DNA of 45,700 bases from Candidatus Omnitrophica bacterium CG_4_8_14_3_um_filter_43_15 (GTDB lineage Bacteria > Omnitrophota > Gorgyraeia > Taenaricolales > Taenaricolaceae). Within the stretch, counting starts at the first letter, position 1; each line of letters begins with the position of its first letter. The stretch is from assembly GCA_002783585.1 (NCBI GenBank), contig PFHB01000042.1:1-45700 (forward strand), read 5' to 3'. Of the stretch, positions 1-7,525 are shown piece after piece. Below the pieces are notes generated by a model, which was not told where the DNA came from, made no database searches, and was given only the letters and a program-made list of their open reading frames with translations. The position numbers and the translations under genes were made by a program.

Positions 1-1
1 C

Positions 2-1609
2 CGTTTAAAAACAAGGATGGCTGATTTAGGCGAAGAGATTCCGATAAATAATTTCGTTGATGTAGAGCCGGATGATTACGTGGTTCATGTTGAGTATGGG
101 ATAGGCGTTTATAAGGGCATTGAAAAGGTAAAGCTGGATAATAAGTATCATGACAATATAGTAATAGAGTATGCGAATTCCGACAGGCTTTTTCTGCCTG
201 TTAATGAAATACACCTGATACAGAAATATATAGGTTTTGAAGGAAGGCCGCCTAAGGTTTCCAGGCTTGGTTCAATGGTATGGAAAAGAGCCAAGCATGA
301 CACCAAAGAAGGCGTGCGTTCGCTTGCAAAAGAATTGCTTACTATACAGGCAAAAAGACAGGCGTTATCAGGTTTTAAATTTTCAAAAGATACCGAATGG
401 CAGGCAGACCTTGAGGCTGATTTCATATTCAAGGAAACGCCGGATCAATTGCGCTGTATAAAAGAGCTTAAGAGCGACATGGAGTCTGAGCGGCCGATGG
501 ATCGGCTTTTATGCGGCGATGTGGGCTACGGAAAAACAGAAGTGGCTTTAAGAGCGGCATTTAAGGCTGTTATGGATAACAAGCAGGTAGCTATTTTAGT
601 GCCCACCACAATACTTGCAGAACAGCATTATTTGACTTTTACCAGGCGCCTTGAAAAATTCGGCGTCTCTGTGCAGATGTTATCAAGGTTCAGGTCAACT
701 GCAGAACAAAAAGAAATCCTAAAAGATGTTGCCGCAAGAGGTGTTGATATTATTATCGGCACGCATAAACTTCTGTCTGATAATATGAAATTCAGGGATC
801 TCGGGCTTGTTATTATTGACGAGGAGCAGCGTTTCGGGGTAAGGCATAAGGAAAAACTAAAAAAATTGCGTCATACAGTTGATGTGTTAACCATGACAGC
901 AACTCCTATACCAAGGACATTATATATGTCGCTTATGGGCGCAAAGGATATGTCTATTTTAAATACGCCTCCTCCTGACCGGCAGCCGATTAAGACAAAG
1001 GTCTGCGCCTTTGACGATAATGTTATAAGACAGGCGATAAAAAGAGAGATTGACAGAAAGGGCCAAGTATTTTTTATACATAACAGAATTGAAAATATAG
1101 ACAAGGTTATGACGCATATAGCCAGGCTCGTTCCCCAGGCAAAAATAGCCCGGGCCCATGGCAGGATGTCAGCGCCTGAACTGGAAGAGGTTATGCTGGA
1201 CTTTATTCACGGAAAGAAGAATGTGCTTGTCTCAACGAATATAATAGAGTCAGGTATAGATATACCCAACGCCAATACGATTCTGGTAAACCGCGCGGAT
1301 ACTTTCGGGCTTGCGGATTTATATCAGTTGCGCGGCAGGGTGGGCAGGTTTAAACAGGAGGCATGCGCGTATTTTCTTATTCCAAAAGGAGCTGTTCTTG
1401 ACGCGCCTGCGAAAAAGCGCTTGCGCGCTGTCGCTAAATTCACTGCGCTAGGGAGCGGTTTTAAGATAGCCATGGAGGACCTGCAGCTTCGCGGCGCAGG
1501 CAACATATTGGGTTCGCAGCAGCACGGCTATGTATCAATGGTGGGTTTTGACCTTTATTGCCGGCTTTTGCGCGAAGCAGTTTCAGAATGTGCTTGTGTT
1601 AAGCAGTGA
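2..1609 (+). CDS. mfd: Transcription-repair coupling factor Mfd, 5' end outside window, C-terminal domain absent
   Basis: Mfd is a DNA translocase that removes stalled RNA polymerase and recruits UvrA. The reading frame is open to the left edge, so the gene starts outside the window. The visible part opens with the CarD-like RNA polymerase interaction domain (VHVEYGIGVYKGI, about residues 23-35 counted from the ATG at 17), followed by the translocase motor: Walker A GDVGYGKTE, the Walker B region DEEQRFGVRHKE, and the motif VI region RGRVGR. The TRG-like segment RGAGNILGSQQHG is present. The protein then ends a few residues after GFDLYCRLLREAV, where family members normally continue for about 150 residues into the C-terminal domain (D7) that restrains the motor and masks the UvrA-binding surface. 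Only 54 bases separate the stop from the next gene, so the domain is not present in another frame. The UvrB-like N-terminal domains cannot be judged here. Confidence 0.95.
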   Translation, partial: RLKTRMADLGEEIPINNFVDVEPDDYVVHVEYGIGVYKGIEKVKLDNKYHDNIVIEYANSDRLFLPVNEIHLIQKYIGFEGRPPKVSRLGSMVWKRAKHDTKEGVRSLAKELLTIQAKRQALSGFKFSKDTEWQADLEADFIFKETPDQLRCIKELKSDMESERPMDRLLCGDVGYGKTEVALRAAFKAVMDNKQVAILVPTTILAEQHYLTFTRRLEKFGVSVQMLSRFRSTAEQKEILKDVAARGVDIIIGTHKLLSDNMKFRDLGLVIIDEEQRFGVRHKEKLKKLRHTVDVLTMTATPIPRTLYMSLMGAKDMSILNTPPPDRQPIKTKVCAFDDNVIRQAIKREIDRKGQVFFIHNRIENIDKVMTHIARLVPQAKIARAHGRMSAPELEEVMLDFIHGKKNVLVSTNIIESGIDIPNANTILVNRADTFGLADLYQLRGRVGRFKQEACAYFLIPKGAVLDAPAKKRLRAVAKFTALGSGFKIAMEDLQLRGAGNILGSQQHGYVSMVGFDLYCRLLREAVSECACVKQ

Positions 1610-1622
1610 AACATGCTATAAT
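1594..1622 (+). promoter_or_regulatory. Sigma70-type promoter for the isomerase genes
   Basis: A -35 box TTGTGT (1594-1599), a 17-base spacer and a perfect -10 box TATAAT (1617-1622) are seen, with an extended -10 TG just upstream (TGC-TATAAT). The -35 box lies in the last codons of mfd. The expected start site near 1630 leaves a leader of about 35 bases containing CGGAGGT before the ATG at 1664. Confidence 0.7.
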
Positions 1623-1663
1623 TATCACTCAAATTTACCCCTAGAAAAATCGGAGGTTATTGC

Positions 1664-2503
1664 ATGAATAGAAATATAAGCATTGGTGTAGGTATTTTAT
1701 TATGCTTGATTGCCATAGGGTGCAATCTTAAGCCGGGGGACAAGGTAATTGCCAGGGTAAACAACGAGGCGATAACAGAATCGGAATTTCAGGCCAGGAT
1801 AAACCGCCTGCCGGCGTATTACCGCGCATTGGCAGTCGAGCAGAAGGAGAGGTTTTTAGACGAGATTATAAATGAAAAGCTTTTTTTGAAAGAGGCCTAC
1901 AGGCTTCACGTTGACAGAAATAAAGAGGTGAAGGATCTTGTAGACGAGGCGCGCAAAAAGATAATAACCGCTAAATATATTGAAGACCAGATAAAGAAAA
2001 ATACGAAAATAAGCAGCAAGGATATAGAGCAGTATTACGAACTTCACAAGAAGGAATTTGTCACGCTTGAACGCTACAGGGCCAGTCACATACTGGTCCT
2101 GACGCAGGATGAGGCCAAAAAGGTTTTGGTTCGCCTTAATAATGGCGAGGATTTTTCAGCTGTAGCAAAAGAAGTCTCCATAGATCCATCCAAGACAAAC
2201 GGCGGCGACCTCGGGTATTTTACAGAAGGCCAGATGATACCGGATTTTGAGGCTGCCTGCTTTAAGCTTGAGCCCGGCCAGACCAGCGATATTGTAAAAA
2301 CACAGTTTGGTTACCACGTGATAAGGCTTACAGAAAAAATACCTGCGCACGAAAGGCCTTTAAACGAGGCCAGTGAACAGATAAAATCGCGCCTGATGGA
2401 TGCAAAAAAGATCCAAAACCTGCAGGAGATAATAAAGGACCTGCGTTCAAGGGCAAAGATAACCGTATACAAGGAATCGTCAAATGACAAAGACAGCCAG
2501 TAG
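1664..2503 (+). CDS. Peptidyl-prolyl isomerase lipoprotein (parvulin, PrsA/PpiC type)
   Basis: This is a predicted membrane-anchored periplasmic foldase of 279 residues. The N-terminus is a lipoprotein signal: a hydrophobic stretch ends in AIGC, with Cys20 as the lipidated residue. A SurA-N-like helical chaperone region follows (about residues 27-130, with the typical VNNEAITESEF start), then a parvulin domain (about 140-235) containing ASHIL, GGDLGYF and FGYHVIRL. The charged tail probably extends the chaperone lobe. The start is supported by GGAGG about 8 bases upstream and by the promoter overlapping the end of mfd. It overlaps the next, related gene by 20 bases, so the two are probably co-expressed for outer-membrane or secreted protein folding. 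The exact client is unknown. Confidence 0.9.
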   Translation: MNRNISIGVGILLCLIAIGCNLKPGDKVIARVNNEAITESEFQARINRLPAYYRALAVEQKERFLDEIINEKLFLKEAYRLHVDRNKEVKDLVDEARKKIITAKYIEDQIKKNTKISSKDIEQYYELHKKEFVTLERYRASHILVLTQDEAKKVLVRLNNGEDFSAVAKEVSIDPSKTNGGDLGYFTEGQMIPDFEAACFKLEPGQTSDIVKTQFGYHVIRLTEKIPAHERPLNEASEQIKSRLMDAKKIQNLQEIIKDLRSRAKITVYKESSNDKDSQ

Positions 2504-3425
2504 AGCCGGATTTATTTTGGTTTTTTGTTTTTCTTTTTTGGCCCTGGCCGCGCCATATATATGTTTTGCTGAGGTGGTGGATAAGATAGCCGCAGTAGTC
2601 AATGACCAGACCATAACAGCTTCTGAGCTTGATGATGCAGCCAAGCCTATGGGCCAGCAAAAGGCCTCCAGCCAGGAGAGAAAAGAAGTGCTTGAGCGGC
2701 TAATTGAGGAAAAACTTATACTTCAGGAGGCCAAAAAGTTTAAAATGCCGGTTTCAAACGCAGAGATAGATGCTATGCTGAAACAGGTAAAATCAAAATT
2801 TCCGAATGAAAAGGCGTTTTATAAAGCCATGCAGGATCAGGGCCTGAACCTGTGGGAGCTGAAAAAGACGTATAAAGACCAGATTATGGTGAAAAAGATG
2901 GTAAGGCAGTATGTCAGGGAATACGCGAATATTACGCCTGTCCAGATAACAGAGTTTTATGATGCCCATATAGATGATTACAGCGTGCCGGACGCAGTGG
3001 ACATATCGCAGATTTTGATAAAATATAAGCCAAACCATGAATCGCTAAAAACTGAAAAAACGGCTTTGAAGATCGCGCAGATTCTTGATACCGGCGTTGA
3101 TTTTGAATCTGTTGCCAGAAAATATTCCGAAGGCCCTAACAGGAAAAACAGCGGCCATATAGGGTTTGTAAATCGCGGGGATATGGCAAAAGAGATAGAC
3201 GATGTGATTTCTAATATGAAGGAAGGCGAGATCTCAAAACCCATTAAACTTGCGGTTGGGTTTTCCATAATAAAGGTGAATTCAATAAGAAAAGAACAGC
3301 ATATGCCCATTGAAGAGGTAAAAGGCGATATTGAAGACAGGCTCCTTGATGAAGCGGCAAAGAATGTGCTTGGTAAATGGGTCAAAGAGCTCAGGGAAAA
3401 GGCCTTTATATCCATAAAAGACTGA
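2484..3425 (+). CDS. SurA-like periplasmic peptidyl-prolyl isomerase
   Basis: A 313-residue secreted foldase paralogous to the preceding gene. A Sec signal peptide is visible (hydrophobic core to about residue 27, ending CFA before EVVDKIAAVVND). The SurA N-terminal motif VNDQTITASELD is followed by a helical region and one parvulin domain (about residues 170-265: VDISQILIKY, SGHIGFV, GFSIIKV). SurA of E. coli has two parvulin domains; this protein has one, as many SurA-like proteins outside Proteobacteria do. It begins inside the previous gene with AAGGA upstream and ends just before a new promoter. The likely job is escorting outer-membrane proteins, possibly including the secretin encoded later in the window; that link is inference. 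Confidence 0.9.
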   Translation: MTKTASRAGFILVFCFSFLALAAPYICFAEVVDKIAAVVNDQTITASELDDAAKPMGQQKASSQERKEVLERLIEEKLILQEAKKFKMPVSNAEIDAMLKQVKSKFPNEKAFYKAMQDQGLNLWELKKTYKDQIMVKKMVRQYVREYANITPVQITEFYDAHIDDYSVPDAVDISQILIKYKPNHESLKTEKTALKIAQILDTGVDFESVARKYSEGPNRKNSGHIGFVNRGDMAKEIDDVISNMKEGEISKPIKLAVGFSIIKVNSIRKEQHMPIEEVKGDIEDRLLDEAAKNVLGKWVKELREKAFISIKD

Positions 3426-3431
3426 TATTCC

Positions 3432-3460
3432 TTGACGAGTAATGTTATTTATGGTATTAT
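3432..3460 (+). promoter_or_regulatory. Strong sigma70-type promoter giving a near-leaderless pilin mRNA
   Basis: TTGACG (3432-3437), exactly 17 bases, then TATTAT (3455-3460) make a near-consensus promoter in the 44-base gap between the isomerase and the first pilin-like gene. The ATG at 3470 is only 9 bases after the -10 box, so a start site at the usual distance leaves almost no leader. Confidence 0.7.
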
Positions 3461-3469
3461 TATAACCCT

Positions 3470-3874
3470 ATGGTTAGCAGGCTTAAAGACAATATAAGCT
3501 TGACCCTTGTTGAAGTTCTGATAGCCATGCTTATTTTAAGCACTTCAGCGGCAGGTGTGCTGGGTTCTTTCTCATATGCGTTTAAGTTTATACTTCGCGC
3601 AGGCGCCAAGATAGAGGCAATGAACTATGGCCGCAAGGCCATGGAGGCATACAGGGCGTTGACTTTAGTCAGCGCTTCTGATCCGAGGTTGAGCGATACA
3701 CCGGCAGTCGGAGAGGATGTTAAAGGCAGCGCCAGTCCGAATTCAATCGATACAGGCGATACCTGGTTTTCGCCTGATTACGGGTCAGATGTAAAGGTGA
3801 TTATTGCGGATTGGGCTAATAATGGCGCAACAGGCAAGCAGATAAGCGTAAAGGTGGATTGGAATGCGCCTTAA
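3470..3874 (+). CDS. Type IV prepilin-like minor pilin/pseudopilin, atypical cleavage site
   Basis: A 134-residue protein with the class III signal of pilins and pseudopilins: a short basic leader (MVSRLKDNIS) followed by LTLVEVLIAMLILS, with the conserved Glu at position 5 of the predicted mature protein and a long hydrophobic helix. The residue before the cleavage site appears to be Ser, where prepilin peptidase normally meets Gly. The C-terminal part is a small globular domain with no recognised signature. There is no Shine-Dalgarno sequence before the ATG, which lies 9 bases downstream of a strong -10 box. It overlaps the next pilin-like gene by 11 bases. It resembles GspI/PilV-type minor components by position and size, but the subtype is not certain. 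Confidence 0.8.
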   Translation: MVSRLKDNISLTLVEVLIAMLILSTSAAGVLGSFSYAFKFILRAGAKIEAMNYGRKAMEAYRALTLVSASDPRLSDTPAVGEDVKGSASPNSIDTGDTWFSPDYGSDVKVIIADWANNGATGKQISVKVDWNAP

Positions 3875-4403
3875 TAATAAGAGCGGCATGTCGCTTTTAG
3901 AGATTACAATAGCAACGCTTATATTAAGCGTTGTGCTTATTTCAGCAGGATCTATTTATATAGCAGGCATAAGGGAGTTTAACAGGTCAGTTGAAGAGGC
4001 AAGGGCGCAGGTTGAGGCCTCTTTCGCGCTGGATCATATATTTCTGAACCTTATGGGAGCCAAAGATATTATAACGTTTAATCCCGACAATATAGTTGTT
4101 ACTGTTTACGATACGGTTACCAGTTCTGATAAAAAAATAAAATATGCGTTAAGCAACGGTAATAAAATCAATTTTTATCCGCCTTATTCAGGCAGCCCGG
4201 GTACGCCTGAGGTTATAGCCAGCGCTGATAGCATAGATCTGACATTTGCCAGGCCATTATGGAGAGATTCTTTGAATCCTCCTCCGCCGGATGGCACAGG
4301 CACTTATGTTAATAATTATGTTACAATAAATATTACAGTAACCAAAGGTAGGATGAGCAAGACATTCAGCACAGGTGTTACTTTAAGGGGCATGAACCCG
4401 TAA
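3864..4403 (+). CDS. Minor pseudopilin, GspJ/PilW-like
   Basis: A 179-residue prepilin-like protein. The N-terminus has a basic leader ending in Gly, the cleavage site SG|MSLLEITIATLILS with Glu5, and a hydrophobic helix, which is the standard prepilin peptidase substrate. The rest is a beta-rich globular domain typical of larger minor pseudopilins. It overlaps the previous pilin-like gene by 11 bases and is followed 7 bases later by a PilX/GspK-like gene, so the three probably form the tip complex of a type IV pilus or type II pseudopilus. The assembly machinery itself lies about 28 kb downstream in this window. Confidence 0.8.
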   Translation: MRLNNKSGMSLLEITIATLILSVVLISAGSIYIAGIREFNRSVEEARAQVEASFALDHIFLNLMGAKDIITFNPDNIVVTVYDTVTSSDKKIKYALSNGNKINFYPPYSGSPGTPEVIASADSIDLTFARPLWRDSLNPPPPDGTGTYVNNYVTINITVTKGRMSKTFSTGVTLRGMNP

Positions 4404-4410
4404 AACAATT

Positions 4411-4692
4411 ATGAATAACAAGGGCACCGCACTTATAGTTACCATGATTTATTTGATTATAATCACGATAATATGCGCCGCGGTTTTGAGTTTTAGTTCA
4501 GGGCATTATAGATTCGTAAGCCAGAGGGTTGATAAGTTTCAGAACCTTTATTATTCGGAAGGCGGGCTTTACCTTGGTTTGACCGGCGCCAGGGGTATTT
4601 ATTATATACAGCCCGGCGATGCAAATACGACAGTAAATGTTACAAGTTCAAGCGGTAATCCGCAAGCCAGGCGCGATTATACCGCGTTGTAA
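4411..4692 (+). CDS. Short PilX/GspK-like pilin component
   Basis: A 93-residue protein whose N-terminus (NNKGTALIVTMIYLIIITI) matches the PilX/GspK type: a Gly before the hydrophobic helix and no Glu at position 5, as in GspK. The segment YYSEGGLYLGL corresponds to the conserved end of the N-terminal helix (usually AxxAGL). GspK proteins usually have about 300 residues and PilX-type proteins are also longer, so this looks like a minimal or truncated member. No Shine-Dalgarno is obvious. It ends shortly before two hairpins that precede the next gene. It may be a natural short form, or have lost its globular domain. Confidence 0.65.
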   Translation: MNNKGTALIVTMIYLIIITIICAAVLSFSSGHYRFVSQRVDKFQNLYYSEGGLYLGLTGARGIYYIQPGDANTTVNVTSSSGNPQARRDYTAL

Positions 4693-4703
4693 TATTTAAG
4701 AAA

Positions 4704-4743
4704 GGTCCTGTTTTTCTGCTCGCAATAACAGGAAAAACAGGAT
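4704..4743. repeat. Inverted repeat (hairpin) after the pilin-like genes
   Basis: TCCTGTTTTTCTG (4706-4718) pairs with CAGGAAAAACAGGA (4729-4742), with one bulged base and a 10-base loop. There is no T run after it, so a classical terminator is unlikely. It may be a REP-like relic or an mRNA-stabilising stem. Confidence 0.6.
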
Positions 4744-4744
4744 C

Positions 4745-4765
4745 AAAATTTACTTCGTAAATTTT
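4745..4765. repeat. AT-rich perfect hairpin abutting a ribosome binding site
   Basis: AAAATTTA (4745-4752) and TAAATTTT (4758-4765) form an 8-base stem around the loop CTTCG. GGAGGT follows immediately (4766-4771), before the ATG at 4777. The arrangement resembles 22307-22340. Confidence 0.65.
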
Positions 4766-4776
4766 GGAGGTATGAT

Positions 4777-5571
4777 ATGGTTAATGAGACATGCAAGATT
4801 CACCCGGATAAGGAAATAGTTGATGTTTGCGCGCATTGCGGTAAAAAGGTGTGCGCGTTGTGCGCAGCAACGCTTGCTGACAAGACGTATTGCCTTGAAT
4901 GCATAAAACTTGTCGATGCCAATGCCCAGGGCCAGCCGAAAACAATTGAATGGGAAAACCGTTCAGAAATAGGCCTGTTAAAGGCGTTAATCGGCACATG
5001 GAAGCAGATTTTACTTCATCCTAAAAAGTTTTTTGCGTCAATGCCTACCAAAGCAGCTATAGGCAGCCCGCTTTTGTTTGCGCTTATATGCGGTTCGGCT
5101 GCGATAATAGCATCGGCTTTTGTGAACATGTTGGTAGTGCTTTCAGGCACAACGTTGCCCAATGTGCCGCCGGGTTCAACGCTTCCGCCGAAAGCGGTTA
5201 TGGTGGGAAGCTATGTAGTGTTGATGATAATATCGCCGTTATTGGTGGCCGCCGGTATTTTTGTTATATCGGCAGTGTACCATCTTATAGTCCTGATTTT
5301 CGGCGGCAAGGAAGGGTTCCGCGCGACATTTAGGGTTTTGAGTTATTCCAATGCCCTTGCTATTTTTAATATCGTGCCTCTTGCCGGGCCGATTTTTGTT
5401 ACCGTGTATTCGGTTATTCTTTTTGTTATAGGTTTTAAAAATGCCCATAAAATGAATACTGCCAGGGCAGTCATGGTAGCGTTATTGCCTATGGTTATTT
5501 TGTTTGTTATAGGGTTTGCGGCTGCTTTTTATCTTGCAAGTCAGGGCGCGGCCCTTCAGGGAGGTAAATAG
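4777..5571 (+). CDS. Zinc-finger Yip1-family membrane protein
   Basis: A 264-residue integral membrane protein. The N-terminal ~45 residues hold a B-box-like zinc finger ([20 protein letters not shown], then CALC and CLEC) rich in Cys and His. After a hydrophilic linker there is a segment typical of bacterial Yip1-domain proteins ([16 protein letters not shown]), then about five hydrophobic helices to the C-terminus. Yip1-domain proteins in bacteria have no well-defined biochemical role. GGAGGT directly after an AT hairpin supports the ATG at 4777. It sits between pilin-like genes and ribosomal protein genes, so context does not settle its function. Confidence 0.8.
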   Translation: MVNETCKIHPDKEIVDVCAHCGKKVCALCAATLADKTYCLECIKLVDANAQGQPKTIEWENRSEIGLLKALIGTWKQILLHPKKFFASMPTKAAIGSPLLFALICGSAAIIASAFVNMLVVLSGTTLPNVPPGSTLPPKAVMVGSYVVLMIISPLLVAAGIFVISAVYHLIVLIFGGKEGFRATFRVLSYSNALAIFNIVPLAGPIFVTVYSVILFVIGFKNAHKMNTARAVMVALLPMVILFVIGFAAAFYLASQGAALQGGK

Positions 5572-5576
5572 CAATC

Positions 5577-6020
5577 ATGGCAAAAGCAAAGACGTATATA
5601 CCCAAGAAAAAGGATATAAAACAAAAATGGTTTCTCGTTGACGCTAACGGCCGGGTCCTGGGAAGGCTTGCAACAAGGATTGCAAGTATATTAAGGGGCA
5701 AGCATAAAACTATTTTTACCCCTAATATGGATACAGGAGACGGCGTGATAGTTATAAACGCCGAAAAGATTATTGTAACCGGCAAGAAACTAAAGGTAAA
5801 AGAATATAAGAGATTTTCAGGCTATCCAGGCGGGCTTCATACAAGGACTTTAGAAGAGATGTTGAAAACAAAACCCGAAGAGGTAATAATGCATGCGGTA
5901 AAAGGCATGTTGCCAAAAGGGCCGCTGGGCAGGAATACTATAAAGAAATTAAAGGTCTATGCAGGCGATAAGCATGAACATGCGGCGCAAAAGCCTGAAA
6001 TTTTAAAATTGGAGGAATAA
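5577..6020 (+). CDS. rplM: 50S ribosomal protein L13
   Basis: L13 is an early-assembling protein of the large ribosomal subunit. The 147-residue product has the family hallmarks [16 protein letters not shown], the basic [22 protein letters not shown] and the PKGPLGR motif near residue 120. Its length matches the usual 142-150 residues. GGAGGT lies just before the ATG, and rpsI starts 5 bases after the stop, the conserved rplM-rpsI pair. Confidence 0.98.
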   Translation: MAKAKTYIPKKKDIKQKWFLVDANGRVLGRLATRIASILRGKHKTIFTPNMDTGDGVIVINAEKIIVTGKKLKVKEYKRFSGYPGGLHTRTLEEMLKTKPEEVIMHAVKGMLPKGPLGRNTIKKLKVYAGDKHEHAAQKPEILKLEE

Positions 6021-6024
6021 TACA

Positions 6025-6420
6025 TTGAGCGAAGCGCCAAGTTATAACGCAACCGGAAGAAGAAAAGAATCCACTGTAAGGGTAAAACTCACGCCCGGCA
6101 CAGGAAAGATTATTATAAACGGCATGCCGGATGATAAATATCTTTTAAGAGAAACCTTAAGGATGATAATACGCCAGCCGCTTGAGGCAACAGGCATGGT
6201 TTCTAAATTTGATATCCATGCCATTGCCAACGGCGGAGGCATATCAGGCCAGGCAGGCGCCATAAAACACGGCATTTCAAGAGCGCTGGTGAAATCCGAT
6301 ATAGCGCTGAGGCCTATTTTAAAGAAAGGCGGTTTCTTGACTAGGGACCCGCGCGCAAAAGAGCGCAAGAAATACGGCCAGAAAGGCGCGCGTAAAAGGT
6401 TCCAGTGGACCAAGAGGTAA
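6025..6420 (+). CDS. rpsI: 30S ribosomal protein S9
   Basis: S9 sits in the head of the small subunit; its C-terminal tail reaches P-site tRNA. The 131-residue product has [14 protein letters not shown] at the start, [19 protein letters not shown] in the middle, and the invariant basic tail ending KRFQWTKR. The start is TTG at 6025, chosen because GGAGG lies about 10 bases upstream and no ATG fits. It is co-transcribed with rplM, and a strong terminator follows 15 bases after the stop. Confidence 0.98.
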   Translation: MSEAPSYNATGRRKESTVRVKLTPGTGKIIINGMPDDKYLLRETLRMIIRQPLEATGMVSKFDIHAIANGGGISGQAGAIKHGISRALVKSDIALRPILKKGGFLTRDPRAKERKKYGQKGARKRFQWTKR

Positions 6421-6435
6421 TATAAAAAGAATACG

Positions 6436-6476
6436 AAACCTACCTCTGGCCAGGGAAAAAAGAGGTAGGTTTTTTT
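6436..6476 (+). terminator. Rho-independent terminator after rplM-rpsI
   Basis: AAACCTACCTCT (6436-6447) pairs perfectly with AGAGGTAGGTTT (6461-6472), and the T run continues to 6476. Only 23 bases remain before argC, and no promoter is recognisable in them. Confidence 0.92.
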
Positions 6477-6499
6477 ATTTTAACTTAGGAGATTGTAAA

Positions 6500-7525
6500 T
6501 TGAAAAAGATAGCAGTAGTAGGCGCAACAGGATATGCCGGCGAAGAACTCATAAAGATTTTATTAAAGCATCCTGCCTGCCAAATAACTTATATATGCGC
6601 CAAGATTGATAAGCCGCAAAAGTTCAGCGATATATTCTCCTGGGCCAAAGGCAGGCTTGATCTTGTTTGCGATAATCCTGATTTAAAGAAGCTAAATCAG
6701 AGCGCCGAAATCGTCTTTCTCGCGCTTCCTCATAGGACGTCTATGGAAATAGCCTCTGATATCTTAAAGGCAGGCAAAGTTGTTATTGATCTAAGCGCTG
6801 ATTACAGGTTTAAGGATGTTGCGGAATATGAAAAATGGTATGTTGTAAAACATAAGGATATGGCCAATTTAGATAAGGCTGTTTATGGGTTGCCTGAGCT
6901 TTATAAAGAAAAAATAAAAAATGCCAAATTGATAGCAAACCCGGGATGTTATCCTACAGCGGCCATTTTATCGCTTGCGCCGCTGTTGAAAGAAAAGATA
7001 TGCCAGGCAGAAGGTATAATAATTGATGCAAAAACCGGCTACAGCGGCGCAGGAAGAAAGCCTGGTAATGATCCTTTTATGAGCCAGATAAATGATAATC
7101 TCAAGGCATATAAGATAGATGCGCATCAGCATTCTCCTGAAATTGATCAGGAATTATCAAATGTTGCAGGCGAAAGCGTGAAGGTTGTTTTTGTGCCGCA
7201 TTTACTGCCGATAGAAAGAGGGATTTTAGAGACGATATATGTAAAAGCTAAAAGCGAAAAGCTAAAAGCGAAAAGTTTGATTGAATTATATAATAAATTT
7301 TACAAGGATGCGCCGTTTGTGAGAATAAAGAACGAAGACGAATTCCCGCAGCTTAGCGATGTGCAGAACACGAATTTCTGTGATATAGGCGTAAAGGTAA
7401 ACAGTGACGGCAAATTTATTATTATTGTCTCTGCCATAGACAATCTTACCAAGGGCGCCGCAGGCCAGGCAGTGCAGAATATGAATATTGTATGCGGTTT
7501 TAACGAAACAGAAGGTTTATTATGA
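6500..7525 (+). CDS. argC: N-acetyl-gamma-glutamyl-phosphate reductase
   Basis: ArgC reduces N-acetylglutamyl phosphate to the semialdehyde with NADPH, the third step of arginine synthesis. The 341-residue protein has the Rossmann start VVGATGYAGEEL, the catalytic Cys in NPGCYPTA and the catalytic His in HQHSPEIDQEL. The start is TTG at 6500, preceded by TAGGAG. Residues about 249-259 (KAKSEKLKAKS) are encoded by four tandem 7-base units AGCTAAA/AGCGAAA and fall in a variable loop before IELYNKFYKDAPFVRI. The stop overlaps argJ by 4 bases. It heads the 17-gene biosynthetic run. Confidence 0.96.
   Translation: MKKIAVVGATGYAGEELIKILLKHPACQITYICAKIDKPQKFSDIFSWAKGRLDLVCDNPDLKKLNQSAEIVFLALPHRTSMEIASDILKAGKVVIDLSADYRFKDVAEYEKWYVVKHKDMANLDKAVYGLPELYKEKIKNAKLIANPGCYPTAAILSLAPLLKEKICQAEGIIIDAKTGYSGAGRKPGNDPFMSQINDNLKAYKIDAHQHSPEIDQELSNVAGESVKVVFVPHLLPIERGILETIYVKAKSEKLKAKSLIELYNKFYKDAPFVRIKNEDEFPQLSDVQNTNFCDIGVKVNSDGKFIIIVSAIDNLTKGAAGQAVQNMNIVCGFNETEGLL
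7246..7275 (+). repeat. Heptanucleotide tandem array inside argC
   Basis: Four perfect 7-base units alternate AGCTAAA, AGCGAAA, AGCTAAA, AGCGAAA, followed by AG. They are translated in the argC frame as a Lys/Ala/Ser-rich loop. Similar heptamers occur at 15626-15651 (other strand) and 30801-30902. Confidence 0.85.
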
